Part shown: piece after piece, positions 8,208-17,334 of the stretch
How positions within the stretch are numbered: position 1 is the stretch's first letter
Layout of the letters: each line of letters begins with the position of its first letter
Translations under genes and position numbers: made by a program
The notes under the pieces: model-generated
Databases searched by the model: none
Seen by the model: only the letters and a program-made list of their open reading frames with translations
Told to the model about the DNA's origin: nothing
NCBI GenBank assembly: GCA_028287785.1
Contig: JAQBOZ010000003.1
Location: 1-64,000 of the forward strand
From: Chlorobiota bacterium
Lineage (GTDB): Bacteria > Bacteroidota > Ignavibacteria > OLB7
Direction of reading: 5' to 3'
Length of the DNA stretch: 64,000 bases

Positions 8208-8627
8208 ATGAGCAAATGCGCCGTGAAACGGGGGATTCTGACGCTACGCGATTGCGGTGAGGAGGGGATCAACACATGCAGCATCTGCGCCCGGCCGGTC
8301 TGCGCCGAGCACACCAGGATACGAAGCAGCGATACGATCTGCGTGGAGTGCTTCGCGAAGGGAGAGGAGGAGGCGAAGTCCGCAAAAGGGCCGAAGGCCC
8401 CGAACGCACACCCCCCCGTGGCGAGAAACGAGGAGGAGTGGAACGATCCCGACTGGGCGTATTCGTACCGGCATTACTACTACATGAACTCATCGTACAA
8501 CCCGTTCTATCCCGGACATTACTACAGCGACTACTACGATGACTACGATGTCCGCTCCTTCACCCAGGGGGAGGATGCCCAGCTCGATGACGAGTCCGCC
8601 GTGGCCGGCGGCTTCCACGACAGTTAG
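8208..8627 (+). CDS. Small protein with N-terminal Cys-rich zinc-binding motif and Tyr/Asp-rich tail
   Basis: 139 residues with a good Shine-Dalgarno sequence (AGGAGG) inside the end of the preceding gene and a one-base gap to its stop. The N-terminus carries a metal-binding pattern: Cys4, Cys16, then CSICARPVCAEH and CVEC, reminiscent of B-box or zinc-ribbon knuckles. The middle is a charged linker. The C-terminal third is full of Tyr and Asp (YRHYYYMNSSYNP, YYSDYYDDYD), probably disordered. No signal peptide is present. It is possibly a metal-dependent adaptor for the membrane protein encoded just upstream. That role is inferred from linkage alone. Confidence 0.7.
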   Translation: MSKCAVKRGILTLRDCGEEGINTCSICARPVCAEHTRIRSSDTICVECFAKGEEEAKSAKGPKAPNAHPPVARNEEEWNDPDWAYSYRHYYYMNSSYNPFYPGHYYSDYYDDYDVRSFTQGEDAQLDDESAVAGGFHDS

Positions 8628-8667
8628 CAGGCTGCCGGGCAACGCCATCCGCGACGCTAATCCCCCC

Positions 8668-8715
8668 AAGCCCCGGAGGGGCGCAATTCCTACCGCGCGG
8701 GGCATCGCCCCGCGC
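8668..8715. repeat. GC-rich REP-like palindrome (family A, copy 1)
   Basis: Two hairpins stand in series: GCCCC-GGA-GGGGC (8670-8682) and GCGCGGGGC-ATC-GCCCCGCGC (8695-8715). The same pair, in either orientation, recurs at 14488, 19953, 29431 and (degenerate) 36063, always just outside genes. The surrounding gap 8628-9008 contains no convincing gene; the later half is AT-richer and may hold the promoter of the sugar transferase. Confidence 0.8.
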
Positions 8716-9008
8716 GCCCATCATTCAGGGCTCGCCGGCCCATTTTGTTACGGCTGGTTGGGATCGATCGTGGCCTAATTATTTATATTGAGAGTCCGCA
8801 TGCCTTTCATATCGGCCATCCGCTATGATGCGCCGGTATCAGACGCGCTATTGCCCATAGAGGGCTGGTCAGCGATTTCATATGGGGATAACTGCCGGAC
8901 GGGAGCTTTCAATCCTCGATCATTCATTTCAGAAAGAATCCGAAGATCGTTTGCACGAAAAGCCCGACTCAGTATTTTAGACCCTCATATCCTTTCATAG
9001 AAGTATCA

Positions 9009-9671
9009 ATGAGCAGTATCTCCATTTCCGAGACCGATGTATCTGCCGAGCGTGCCGAGCAACAATTACTCTCCATCGAGCTGCCTCTGGGATACCTCTT
9101 CGTACGAAGAATGATCGAGCTGGTAGTAGTGATCGCGACGCTTCCCGTGACGGCTCCCCTCTGCCTGCTTATTGCCCTTATCGTCCGTATCGACTCGCCG
9201 GGCCCCGTCCTGTTCTGGCAGCAACGGCCGGGGAGAAACGGCGAGCTGTTCTGGATGGTGAAGTTCAGGAGCATGAAGGTCTCCCCCTACGAAATCCGCC
9301 AGTTGACCGCCGAGCGGGACCACCGGGTAACGCGCTTCGGAAAGTTTATCCGCCTCTCCCATCTCGATGAGCTTCCCCAGCTCTGGAACGTGATGCGTGG
9401 CGAAATGAGCCTTATCGGCCCCCGGCCGGAGCCGGCGATCTTCTCCGAGGTGTTCGAGGAAAACATCCCTCTGTATCAGTATCGCCGGGTGATCGCGCCG
9501 GGCATCACCGGCTGGTCGCAGGTGAATCAGGGCTATACCGCTGACATTGAGAGCACCAGGCTGAAGCTGGAGTACGATCTCTACTACATCCTCAATCTCT
9601 CCCCCTGGCTCGATCTCCAGATCTTCTTCAAGACCATCTATTCCATGGTCACCGGGCAGAACGCCCGCTGA
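9009..9671 (+). CDS. Undecaprenyl-phosphate sugar (glycosyl-1-phosphate) transferase
   Basis: Bacterial sugar transferases of this family (PF02397, WcaJ/WbaP/PssY type) start polysaccharide repeat units by moving a sugar-1-phosphate to undecaprenyl phosphate. The 220-residue protein has one membrane-dipping helix (about 31-57). It then shows the catalytic core: WQQRPGRNGELFWMVKFRSM, DHRVTRFGKFIRLSHLDELPQLWNVMRGEMSLIGPRPE and PGITGWSQVNQGY. The length fits the short monotopic PglC-like form. It probably primes an exopolysaccharide or O-unit; the glycosyltransferases elsewhere in the window are candidates for the same pathway. Confidence 0.93.
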   Translation: MSSISISETDVSAERAEQQLLSIELPLGYLFVRRMIELVVVIATLPVTAPLCLLIALIVRIDSPGPVLFWQQRPGRNGELFWMVKFRSMKVSPYEIRQLTAERDHRVTRFGKFIRLSHLDELPQLWNVMRGEMSLIGPRPEPAIFSEVFEENIPLYQYRRVIAPGITGWSQVNQGYTADIESTRLKLEYDLYYILNLSPWLDLQIFFKTIYSMVTGQNAR

Positions 9672-9882
9672 TACGGGAGGATCGCGCAATCGAGTTGTAT
9701 CAGCATGCCGGGGCAACCTCATCGGAGTGACGCTACCGGCATTGCTGTATCCGGTGGGACGCTTCTGGACAGTCGTGCCAGGTGCTGAAAAAATCGGGTT
9801 TGGTTTATCAAGCCTCGTCGTATCTTAGTCACCCCTTCCCCTGTTACCATAATTTACCGGGCTATCCACTCCGCTGAACTGT

Positions 9883-10473
9883 ATGAGATCCACTGACTAT
9901 GTGGTGAATCTGGCGATGAGCATCTTTATCATCGTCGGCGTTTACCAGTTCTATTTCTGGTGCCAGCGCAATCCCGTCACCGAGCCGCGGGGGCTGAAGC
10001 TCAGCATTGACGACCGCATTCCCTACTGGCCCAGCTGGACCTGGATTTACAGCTTTCTGTATTACCCGGTGATCCTCTACATCAATCTCATCGTCGATTC
10101 ACCCCGCCACTTCAATTACATCGTCCTCAGCTACATCGTCCTTCTGCTGGCGCAGATGCTCTTCTTCGTTCTCTTCCCGGTGGTCACGCCGGATGAGTGG
10201 CGGTCCCGCAACAAGAAGAGCTGTCACTCAGAGCGGTTTCTGGCATTCGTCCAGAAGTTCGATGCGCCATCCAACAGCTTCCCCAGCATGCATACCTCGG
10301 TGGCGATGCTCACGGCGATGCACCTGTATCACAGCCTTGGCCCCTGGGCGTTCGCCTTCCCGGCGCTGATCGCGCTGAGCTGCCTCTTCACCAAGCAGCA
10401 CTTCATCGCCGATCTACCGGCCGGCGCCGTCCTCGGATGGCTGACATTTCTCCTCTTCAGGCTGGTGTACTGA
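9883..10473 (+). CDS. PAP2-superfamily membrane phosphatase
   Basis: This is a 196-residue integral membrane protein with about five helices. The phosphatase signature is visible as PSMHTS (134-139, catalytic His137) and KQHFIAD (171-177, His173 and Asp177); the first motif element is present as a weaker K/R-rich segment (RSRNKK, 108-112). Members dephosphorylate lipid phosphates such as phosphatidate or undecaprenyl pyrophosphate, or act as inositolphosphotransferases. Its position after a sugar transferase would suit undecaprenyl phosphate recycling, but this is inferred. The ATG at 9883 is followed directly by the first helix. Confidence 0.85.
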   Translation: MRSTDYVVNLAMSIFIIVGVYQFYFWCQRNPVTEPRGLKLSIDDRIPYWPSWTWIYSFLYYPVILYINLIVDSPRHFNYIVLSYIVLLLAQMLFFVLFPVVTPDEWRSRNKKSCHSERFLAFVQKFDAPSNSFPSMHTSVAMLTAMHLYHSLGPWAFAFPALIALSCLFTKQHFIADLPAGAVLGWLTFLLFRLVY

Positions 10474-10568
10474 TCCCGCCCGGCACCTCCGGGTGTTACC
10501 TGCGCGGTCGTTACGCCGCATCGGCTCCGAGAGCGCTCGCACTATCGTTCAACAGCACGGCTTCGCGC

Positions 10569-11558
10569 ATGATTCGCTTTCGGATACCGCCGCTGATCCC
10601 GCTGATGATGTTCCTGACCGGTTGCAGCACCATGCACCACTTCGTCCCGCCGGTTCCCCCCGAGCCGGGGCATGGCATGGTGGCGATCGGCCTTACATGG
10701 GCGCCGCACTATATCTATCCGATCACCGTTCAGGCCGATGCCTATGTTGCCCTGGGAAGGAACGATATCATCGGAGCGGGCTTCTGCAATTTCTTCTTCC
10801 CCAACAACATCTCGTACGTTCATTACCAGCGCATCGACGATGCAAACCGGGTCACATACCAGCTCCACGTCAATCACATCTTCTTCGATTCGTTCGATCC
10901 CGCGTATGAAGCAAGCGTGGGTCTGGGGTTCGATCACGGCTCCTTTCAGGGAACGGGAAAGCTCGGCGTTGCCTGGTTCGGACATGGGATCTTTCCGTTA
11001 AACGGATGGAATTTCGGCAGCCATTCGAGCTTCACGCCGGTGGCGGGGTGCGATCTCTGGTATGGGCATCCAGGGCTTTCCGCAGAGGTCTATCCGGGGA
11101 TGACATCCCATTTCGTTGACTCGTGGCGGAACGTGGCCGAGCCTCCGGTCCCCGGCGTCATCGATTCGCTGAAGGTCATCGAGGGCATCGTCTCCGACAG
11201 GGAGATCGACGCCGGATGGAAGTTCACCCTGGCCGACGGGACCATGTATGAGCTGGTCGTCGCGCGCGCGCGCATGTGGATCGAGGGAATCCAGTTTACG
11301 GGGATCACCACCGGGAATCTCCAGCAGTTCGCCTCCCGCCACGCGCTTCCCCTCTGGTCGCTCAGGCGACTCGATACCGTGGAAAGGAGAGAACAGCCCA
11401 GGCTCTTCCATATCGATTACAGGGAAGTGATGAAGGAATATCGCTCCACCGGGCGCCTTGTCCTTCGCGATACGCCGACCACGATCGATCCCATCCGCTG
11501 GGGATTGGATGATCTCACGTTCGGCCTTGGATTCCATCCCATTCTCCAGGAGCCGTGA
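10569..11558 (+). CDS. Lipoprotein of unknown function
   Basis: From the ATG at 10569 the 329-residue protein starts MIRFRIPPLIPLMMFLTGCS, a lipoprotein signal with lipobox LTGC. Longer frames upstream are out of register with the PAP2 gene and lack a signal. The mature region is rich in Gly, Trp and aromatic residues (GLTWAPHYIYPITVQADAYVALG, VGLGFDHGSF), suggesting a beta-barrel or beta-sandwich. The last third (VDSWRNVAEPPVPGVIDSLKVI onward) looks soluble. No family was recognised. It lies 95 bases after the PAP2 gene and may share its transcript. Confidence 0.7.
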   Translation: MIRFRIPPLIPLMMFLTGCSTMHHFVPPVPPEPGHGMVAIGLTWAPHYIYPITVQADAYVALGRNDIIGAGFCNFFFPNNISYVHYQRIDDANRVTYQLHVNHIFFDSFDPAYEASVGLGFDHGSFQGTGKLGVAWFGHGIFPLNGWNFGSHSSFTPVAGCDLWYGHPGLSAEVYPGMTSHFVDSWRNVAEPPVPGVIDSLKVIEGIVSDREIDAGWKFTLADGTMYELVVARARMWIEGIQFTGITTGNLQQFASRHALPLWSLRRLDTVERREQPRLFHIDYREVMKEYRSTGRLVLRDTPTTIDPIRWGLDDLTFGLGFHPILQEP

Positions 11559-11729
11559 GGGCGGAGAAAAAAATTCACTGCCGCGCGGCGCGCCATCTCC
11601 CATTTCCCGCCGGCTGATTCGTCATCACAACACTCGGGTTCGTATGTTGCCCGCATAACAGTTCCCGGTCTCCAACAATCGGGGCTCCCGTTCAACTCAA
11701 TCACGATCAGCTCCCGGATCAGCCCATTG

Positions 11730-13511
11730 ATGCCGTCCACTCTATTCGACAAGCTCGCGGTTCTGACCCGCTATTTCGGCTACGGCTCGTTCCGGCCCAT
11801 GCAGGAGGAGATCATCGATCATATCCTCGCCGGCCAGGATACGTTTGTGATCATGCCGACCGGCGGTGGAAAATCGCTCTGCTACCAGCTTCCGGCGCTC
11901 CTGCTGGAGGGGATCACCATCGTGGTTTCCCCGTTGATCGCGCTGATGAAGGATCAGGTCGATTCCCTTGGCGCGAGCGGCGTGGCGGCCACATTCCTCA
12001 ACAGCTCGCTCCCGGCCGGTGAATCATCCAAACGGCTCGGCGATATCTTCCGTGGCAAGTACAAGCTCCTTTATCTGGCGCCGGAACGGCTGCTGATGGA
12101 GGGATTTCTGGAGATCGTTCAGAAGCTCCCGATTGCCCTGATCGCCATCGATGAGGCGCACTGCATCTCGGAGTGGGGGCACGATTTCCGGCCGGAGTAC
12201 AGGAAGCTGCGGGAGGTGCGCGCGCTCTTCCCGCAGATCCCCGTGGTGGCGCTCACCGCCACCGCCACCGAACAGGTGCAGGAGGATATCGTAAGGCAGT
12301 TGAACCTCCAGCAAGGGAGGGTCTTCAAGGCGAGCTTCGACAGGGAGAACCTCTACTACGAGGTCCGCGCCAAACAGGACACCTACGAGCAGATCAGAAA
12401 ATATCTCAAGACGCGCAAGGGGGAGTCGGGAATCATCTACTGCGGAAGCCGCAAGGGGGTGGAGAGCCTGACCGAAAAGCTCCAGCGGGATGGCTTCGGC
12501 GCGGTGGCCTATCATGCCGGGCTGCCGGCGAAGGACCGGACCACGCGGCAGGATGAATTCATCCGCGACAACGCGCAGATCATCGTGGCGACGATCGCCT
12601 TCGGCATGGGGATCGACAAGCCCAACGTCCGCTTCGTCCTCCACTACGATCTCCCGAAAAACCTTGAGGGATATTATCAGGAAACCGGCCGCGCCGGTCG
12701 CGACGGGCTCACGAGCGAGTGCATCCTCTTCTACAGTTACGGCGACAAGATGAAGATCGATTACTTCATCGACGACAAGACGCCGCAGAACCAGATGCTG
12801 GCCCGGAAACAGCTTGCCCAGGTGATCGGCTACGCGGAATCGACACTCTGCCGCCACCGGCTGCTGGCGGAATATTTCGGCGAGACCTACCACGGAACCA
12901 ACTGCGGGCGCTGCGACAACTGCGTGAAGCCGGTGGAGCATGTGGACGCCACGGTGCTGGCGCAGAAATTTCTCTCATGCGTCCGCCGCACCGGCGAGCG
13001 GTTCGGCGCCGGCTATGTGATCGATGTGCTGGCCGGCTCGGAGAACGCCAAGATTCTCTCCAACCGCCACTCCAACCTCCCGGTCTACGGCATCGGCCGC
13101 GACCATTCGAAGAAGGAATGGCTCCAGCTTTCGCGGCAGCTTCTCTCGATGGGATATGTGATCCAGGGGGATTACAACGTGCTGAAGCTGACGCAGAAGA
13201 GCCTCGGGGTGCTGCTGGGGGAGGAGAAGGTGTTCGTCAAACCGCTGCGGGAGGAGAAGACGAAGTTCGTCGCCACGGCGGCCGGGCCGGTGGATGAGGA
13301 TATCTTCACGCGACTGCGCCGGCTCAGGAAAAAACTGGCCGATGAGCAGGATCTCCCGCCGTATATCATCTTCTCCGACGCATCGCTCCGGGATATGGCA
13401 AGCCGCAGGCCCGCCACGCTGGAGGAGTTCGCGGCGATCAGCGGCGTCGGCGAGCGGAAGCTGGCGATGTACGGCAGCGTGTTCCTGGAGGAGATCAACA
13501 GCGGAAGGTAG
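11730..13511 (+). CDS. recQ: ATP-dependent DNA helicase RecQ
   Basis: RecQ is a 3'-5' DNA helicase of recombination and repair. Motifs in order: Walker A PTGGGKS (43-49), motif II DEAH (141-144) with the RecQ aromatic loop HCISEWGHDFRPEY, motif VI QETGRAGRDG, the RQC zinc site CRHRLLAEYFGE...CGRCDNC and a winged helix. A C-terminal HRDC domain (RLRRLRKKLADEQDLPPYIIF through ISGVGERKL) closes the protein. At 593 residues it matches the E. coli enzyme in length. I take the ATG at 11730; a TTG one codon earlier is less likely. Stand-alone gene. Confidence 0.97.
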   Translation: MPSTLFDKLAVLTRYFGYGSFRPMQEEIIDHILAGQDTFVIMPTGGGKSLCYQLPALLLEGITIVVSPLIALMKDQVDSLGASGVAATFLNSSLPAGESSKRLGDIFRGKYKLLYLAPERLLMEGFLEIVQKLPIALIAIDEAHCISEWGHDFRPEYRKLREVRALFPQIPVVALTATATEQVQEDIVRQLNLQQGRVFKASFDRENLYYEVRAKQDTYEQIRKYLKTRKGESGIIYCGSRKGVESLTEKLQRDGFGAVAYHAGLPAKDRTTRQDEFIRDNAQIIVATIAFGMGIDKPNVRFVLHYDLPKNLEGYYQETGRAGRDGLTSECILFYSYGDKMKIDYFIDDKTPQNQMLARKQLAQVIGYAESTLCRHRLLAEYFGETYHGTNCGRCDNCVKPVEHVDATVLAQKFLSCVRRTGERFGAGYVIDVLAGSENAKILSNRHSNLPVYGIGRDHSKKEWLQLSRQLLSMGYVIQGDYNVLKLTQKSLGVLLGEEKVFVKPLREEKTKFVATAAGPVDEDIFTRLRRLRKKLADEQDLPPYIIFSDASLRDMASRRPATLEEFAAISGVGERKLAMYGSVFLEEINSGR

Positions 13512-13593
13512 CGCGAGTAAGGCCCGACATTTGCTGAAGTCCATTCCCGAGTTCTTTTTCGAATTATCGAATGGTGATCCCGTGAATGGTCGA

Positions 13594-14463
13594 ATGTATG
13601 GCATGATGCGCCTGATGCCGGCGCTTGTTCTGGCTGGTATTCTGATCGCCGGGTGCGGATCGGTGACGCCCCGCGCCGTCCAATCGAATGAGCGATGGGA
13701 CCACGGCCGGGAGTTCGATCATCTGCTGATCATCGTGCTGGAAAACCAGAACTATGACAAGGTGATCGCATCCCCCTATATGAAGGCACTCGCCGGGCGG
13801 GGAACGCTCTTTTCAAACTTCAATGGGCTGTTTCATCCATCGTACTCAAATTATCTGGCGATGATCGCCGGCGATGGGTTCGATACGCATCTCGATATCC
13901 AGAAGGATCTGGACGCGCGGACCATCGCCGACCTCCTCGAACCGAAGGGGCTTACCTGGAAGCAGTATGCCGAGGGATATCCCGGCAACTGTTTTACCGG
14001 AACCAGCGCGGGCCGCTACAGGCGAAAGCATGTCCCCTTCCTCTCGTTTACCAATATCCAGCACGATCCCGCCCGCTGCGCCAATGTCATGAGCGCCGAA
14101 AAATTCGACACGCACAACCTGCCGAGCTATGCGTTCTACTCCCCCGATATGGATGACGACGGCCACGATACCGGCCTGGATAGCGCCGTGACATGGCTTC
14201 AGAAATTCCTCGACCCGATCCTCGCCGATCCGGTCGCGATGAAAAATACGTTGATCGAGATCACCTTCGATGAATCGGAGACCTACAGCCATAATCATAT
14301 CTACACCGTGTTCCTGGGCGATATGGTGAAGAAGGGCTACGTGGAGAGCGCACCCTACGATCACTATAATGTGCTCAGAACGGTCGAGGATAATTTCGGC
14401 ATCGGAACGCTCGGGAAGGCGGATTCCACATCGTCGCCAATTACCGGCATCTGGGCGCGGTGA
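13594..14463 (+). CDS. Lipoprotein phosphoesterase (acid phosphatase/phospholipase C-like, PF04185)
   Basis: The 289-residue exported enzyme has an N-terminus MYGMMRLMPALVLAGILIAG followed by Cys, a lipoprotein signal; a GTG at 13582 is an alternative start. It carries family hallmarks: HLLIIVLENQNYDKVIA with the metal-binding Glu-Asn, a FHPSYSNYLAMIAG segment around the nucleophile (Ser/Thr), the FYSPDMDDDGHDTG loop and EITFDESETYSHNHIY with metal-binding Asp-Glu and His. These support a phosphoesterase of the alkaline-phosphatase superfamily, probably working in the periplasm on phosphomonoesters. The substrate is not predictable. The adjacent 3' spacer carries a large palindrome. Confidence 0.82.
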   Translation: MYGMMRLMPALVLAGILIAGCGSVTPRAVQSNERWDHGREFDHLLIIVLENQNYDKVIASPYMKALAGRGTLFSNFNGLFHPSYSNYLAMIAGDGFDTHLDIQKDLDARTIADLLEPKGLTWKQYAEGYPGNCFTGTSAGRYRRKHVPFLSFTNIQHDPARCANVMSAEKFDTHNLPSYAFYSPDMDDDGHDTGLDSAVTWLQKFLDPILADPVAMKNTLIEITFDESETYSHNHIYTVFLGDMVKKGYVESAPYDHYNVLRTVEDNFGIGTLGKADSTSSPITGIWAR

Positions 14464-14477
14464 TCGCGGGTTCCTGT

Positions 14478-14536
14478 AATCCCTTCTGCGCGGGGCGATG
14501 CCCCGCGCAGAAGGGATTGCGCCCCTCCGGGGCTTG
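14478..14536. repeat. GC-rich REP-like palindrome (family A, copy 2) with a 19-bp perfect stem
   Basis: The core GCGCGGGGC-GAT-GCCCCGCGC lies at 14488-14508 and the flanks also pair (AATCCCTTCT and AGAAGGGATT). Together they make a perfect 19-bp stem with a three-base loop at 14478-14518. The second hairpin (GCCCC-TCC-GGGGC type) follows at 14520-14535 in the opposite order to copy 1. It sits 14 bases after a stop codon. The rest of the gap (14537-14787) is AT-richer, with a CAACAGACT end fragment near 14573 and no gene. Confidence 0.85.
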
Positions 14537-14787
14537 AGATGATTTTCCGCCAACGGGGCGGATGGCGTTATTCAACAGACTCACATTTCACCAATCGCGG
14601 AGGCCATCATGATCGATTATTCAATTCACGGTTATCATCAGGGTGATCATAACCGGCGGGATTCGATGGCGATACAACACCGTGCGTCATCGGGCCCGCA
14701 TTATGTTCTTTGCGCGGGATGACGGAGAATATTCGCGAAATATTCAACATCTGATTCCCGCGACATTTTTCAATCAGGCAGATTCAG

Positions 14788-15945
14788 ATGAACAAACGAC
14801 AAATCGGGACCACTGCATTATTTGTCAATGAAATCGGTTACGGGTCGATGAACCTCTCGATCGATCGAAAACAACGTCCGTCACAGAGCGATGCGATTGC
14901 GCTGCTTCAGCGCGCGGTGGATGAATACGGCGTGGAATTTATCGACACCGCCGATGCCTACGCGCTGGGGGAGGATGACATGGGATACTGCGAGCGCCTG
15001 ATTGCCGGCGCGCTTCAGGGAGAGCGGCGGGAGCGGGTAGTGGTGGCAACCAAGGGAGGCTTCACCCGCCCCGGCGGAGCCTGGAAGCCGGATGGGCGAC
15101 CGGAATATCTGCGCCGGGCGTGCGAGAAAAGCCTTGCGGCGCTCGGCACCGACCGGATCGATCTCTACCAGCTCCACCGTCCCGATCCGGCCGTGCCGAT
15201 CGAGGAGAGCATCGGGGCGCTGGTCGATCTGCAACGCGAGGGGAAAATCCGCCATATCGGCGTTTCGAACGTTTCGCTGGAACAGCTCAAAACGGCGATG
15301 GGGGTGACGGAGATATCATCGATCCAGAACCCGCTCTCCTTCCCCTTCTACGATGAAAGCCGGGGGACGCTGCTTACGTTCTGCGAGGAACATGGCATCA
15401 CCTATATCGCCTATGCCCCGGTCGGCGGGCACAGGAACGCGAGCATGCTGGCGGAGTTCGATGAGTGGATCGCGGAGAATATCGACGCGGCGGGGATTCC
15501 GGTTCATCAGCTTGCGCTGGCATGGCTGCTGAGGCTTTCGCCGGCCACGCTCCCGATTCCCGCAACGACCAACCCCGGGCATCTCGCCCGGAACATGCGC
15601 GCCGGCGATATCCCGCTCGCCTCGGATGACGTGGAAAAGCTGAAGCACGCCCGAAGCTGGCGGAACGACGTGGAGGAAGCCCTGGCCGCCGGGGATCTGG
15701 AGAAGGAAATCGCCGCGATGCGGAAGGGTTTGAGCTTTGCCCCCGAGTCGGGCGTTATCTGGTACGATCTCTCCTGCGCGCTGATAAAGGCGGGGAGACT
15801 GACCGAGGGATTTGATGCGCTGGAGAGCGCGATCGGCAATGGATTCAACCACCTGGAACATGTGCGGAGCGATGAAGATTTCGCCGCGGTCCGGGATGAA
15901 CCCAGATTCCAGGCGGCGCTGGACCGCATGGCCGCGATAAGCTGA
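14788..15945 (+). CDS. Aldo/keto reductase with C-terminal TPR-like extension
   Basis: The N-terminal 300 residues are a complete AKR (TIM-barrel NADPH oxidoreductase). The catalytic tetrad is visible as Asp53 and Tyr58 (FIDTADAY), Lys89 (VATKGG) and His130 (YQLHRPD). GVSNVS and LPIPATTNPGHLARNM form the nucleotide-binding end. After about residue 300 comes an extra segment of about 85 residues (LEKEIAAMRKGLSFAPESGVIWYDLSCALIKAGRLTEGF...) that reads as two TPR helices plus a helical cap, as found in 'TPR end-of-group' proteins. The fused tail is unusual for AKRs and could mediate binding. The substrate is unknown. Single gene with an ATG start. Confidence 0.88.
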   Translation: MNKRQIGTTALFVNEIGYGSMNLSIDRKQRPSQSDAIALLQRAVDEYGVEFIDTADAYALGEDDMGYCERLIAGALQGERRERVVVATKGGFTRPGGAWKPDGRPEYLRRACEKSLAALGTDRIDLYQLHRPDPAVPIEESIGALVDLQREGKIRHIGVSNVSLEQLKTAMGVTEISSIQNPLSFPFYDESRGTLLTFCEEHGITYIAYAPVGGHRNASMLAEFDEWIAENIDAAGIPVHQLALAWLLRLSPATLPIPATTNPGHLARNMRAGDIPLASDDVEKLKHARSWRNDVEEALAAGDLEKEIAAMRKGLSFAPESGVIWYDLSCALIKAGRLTEGFDALESAIGNGFNHLEHVRSDEDFAAVRDEPRFQAALDRMAAIS

Positions 15946-16080
15946 CCGCGATTGATGTCGATGCGCGAAGTTCCCTCCCACGGGGCTTCGCGCATCACAG
16001 TGTCCCGCCGGTTGCGTATCTCCATGGCATGGCCGTAGTTTCCCCCACAGAACCTGCATCAACCCGATACCGTCCCTGTT

Positions 16081-17334
16081 ATGTACCCGCACTTCATGCA
16101 TGAACCAAGCTCCCCGATACGCGCGCTCTGGCTCACGGAAAATTATCACCCGAGTCGCGGAGGGATGGCGCAATCGTGCGATAGAATCGTGCACGGGCTG
16201 CGTGCTGCCGGCGTGAATATCGATCTGGTTCATTTCACCAGGCACCTTGCCGCGCCCAGGATCGAGGCGAAACGAGGCGGGCGCTATATCGGCTTTCCAA
16301 TCGATGACGATCCGGCGCACGGGCTCAACCTTCTCTGGAATCTTCTGGCGGTGGACCGCTTCCGAAACGAGTTCACACATGTGGTCGCGTTCGGGGGGAT
16401 TCTGCCGTTGCAGGCCGGCCCCATCTACGCCGCGTGGCTCGGGGTTCCGCTTGTCACGCTCTTCCGCGGCAACGATTTCGACGCGGCGATCTTCACCCCG
16501 AAACGCTCCGACCTCGTCCTCACCGCCATCGCCCGCTCGGCCGCCGTCGCCGCGGTAAGTCGCGACAAGGAGATGAAGATCCGGGCGCTCCATCCGGCCA
16601 CGCGCACGGTCTGGATTCCCAACGGAATCGATCTGACCAACTGGGAGCCGCTGCCGTCGGATAACGCGCGCGCGCTGGCGTGGCGACGGGAAGCAGTGCG
16701 GCCGGGGCGGAGAGTGCTTGGGATGATCGGGCAGATCAAACGGAAGAAAGGGGGGCTCTTCTTCCTGGACGCGCTGCTCGGGTCGGGGCTGGCCGAACGA
16801 TTTCATCTCCTCTTCGTCGGCGATCTGGATGACGAGGTCCTTGCCTGGCTGGAGGCGCACCCCGACGCTATCGACTACAGCGCGTTCCCGTTCGCCGATC
16901 GCTACGAGCTGCTGGCGCACTATCCCGCCTGCGATTTCGCCGTCATCGGCTCCTTCTACGACGGGCTTCCGAATGTGCTGCTGGAGGCCGCCGCGCTCGG
17001 CATCCCCTTTATCGCCTCCACCGCCGGCGGCATGGCCGATCTTCTGATCGATGGCGAGCATGGATTTCTCTTCCATCCCGGCGATGAGCCGGAATGCCGG
17101 AGGGCTATCGCGCGCGCCGCCGATGCCGACGCAACCGAGCTTGCGCGCATCGGTGAACGCTGCCGCGGGCTTGTCCGCGGACGATTCGATCACATCACGG
17201 AGGCCGCCGCCTATCGCGCGCTGCTGACCGAAACCACCCATACACAACGCGCCGATCCCCCCGCCGGCCAACTATCGCGCGCGGAGGCAATCCTTCCACG
17301 CGAACTCTCCACTTCCTTTCCGGAACAATCATGA
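16081..17334 (+). CDS. Family 4 glycosyltransferase
   Basis: 417-residue GT-B enzyme, first gene of a three-gene operon. The N-terminal loop is ENYHPSRGGMAQSCDRIVHGL. The C-terminal donor-binding half contains IGQIKRKKGGLFFLDAL, then YDGLPNVLLEAAALGIPFIASTAGGMADLL (GT4 EX7E-type block) and GEHGFLFHPGD. It is probably involved in glycan or glycolipid assembly. Its stop codon overlaps the start of the next gene (ATGA at 17331), indicating translational coupling. A second ATG at 16096 is possible. The C-terminal 30 residues are low-complexity. Confidence 0.9.
   Translation: MYPHFMHEPSSPIRALWLTENYHPSRGGMAQSCDRIVHGLRAAGVNIDLVHFTRHLAAPRIEAKRGGRYIGFPIDDDPAHGLNLLWNLLAVDRFRNEFTHVVAFGGILPLQAGPIYAAWLGVPLVTLFRGNDFDAAIFTPKRSDLVLTAIARSAAVAAVSRDKEMKIRALHPATRTVWIPNGIDLTNWEPLPSDNARALAWRREAVRPGRRVLGMIGQIKRKKGGLFFLDALLGSGLAERFHLLFVGDLDDEVLAWLEAHPDAIDYSAFPFADRYELLAHYPACDFAVIGSFYDGLPNVLLEAAALGIPFIASTAGGMADLLIDGEHGFLFHPGDEPECRRAIARAADADATELARIGERCRGLVRGRFDHITEAAAYRALLTETTHTQRADPPAGQLSRAEAILPRELSTSFPEQS

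Noticed and set aside
8788-9000. Short frame beginning MRVRMPFISAIRYDAP upstream of the sugar transferase
   Set aside because: No Shine-Dalgarno, no conserved features; lies in the AT-richer leader region.
15316-17271. A long minus-strand open frame over the aldo/keto reductase and glycosyltransferase genes
   Set aside because: It crosses two well-supported genes and an intergenic region, and has Arg/Gly/Pro-rich, domain-free sequence.
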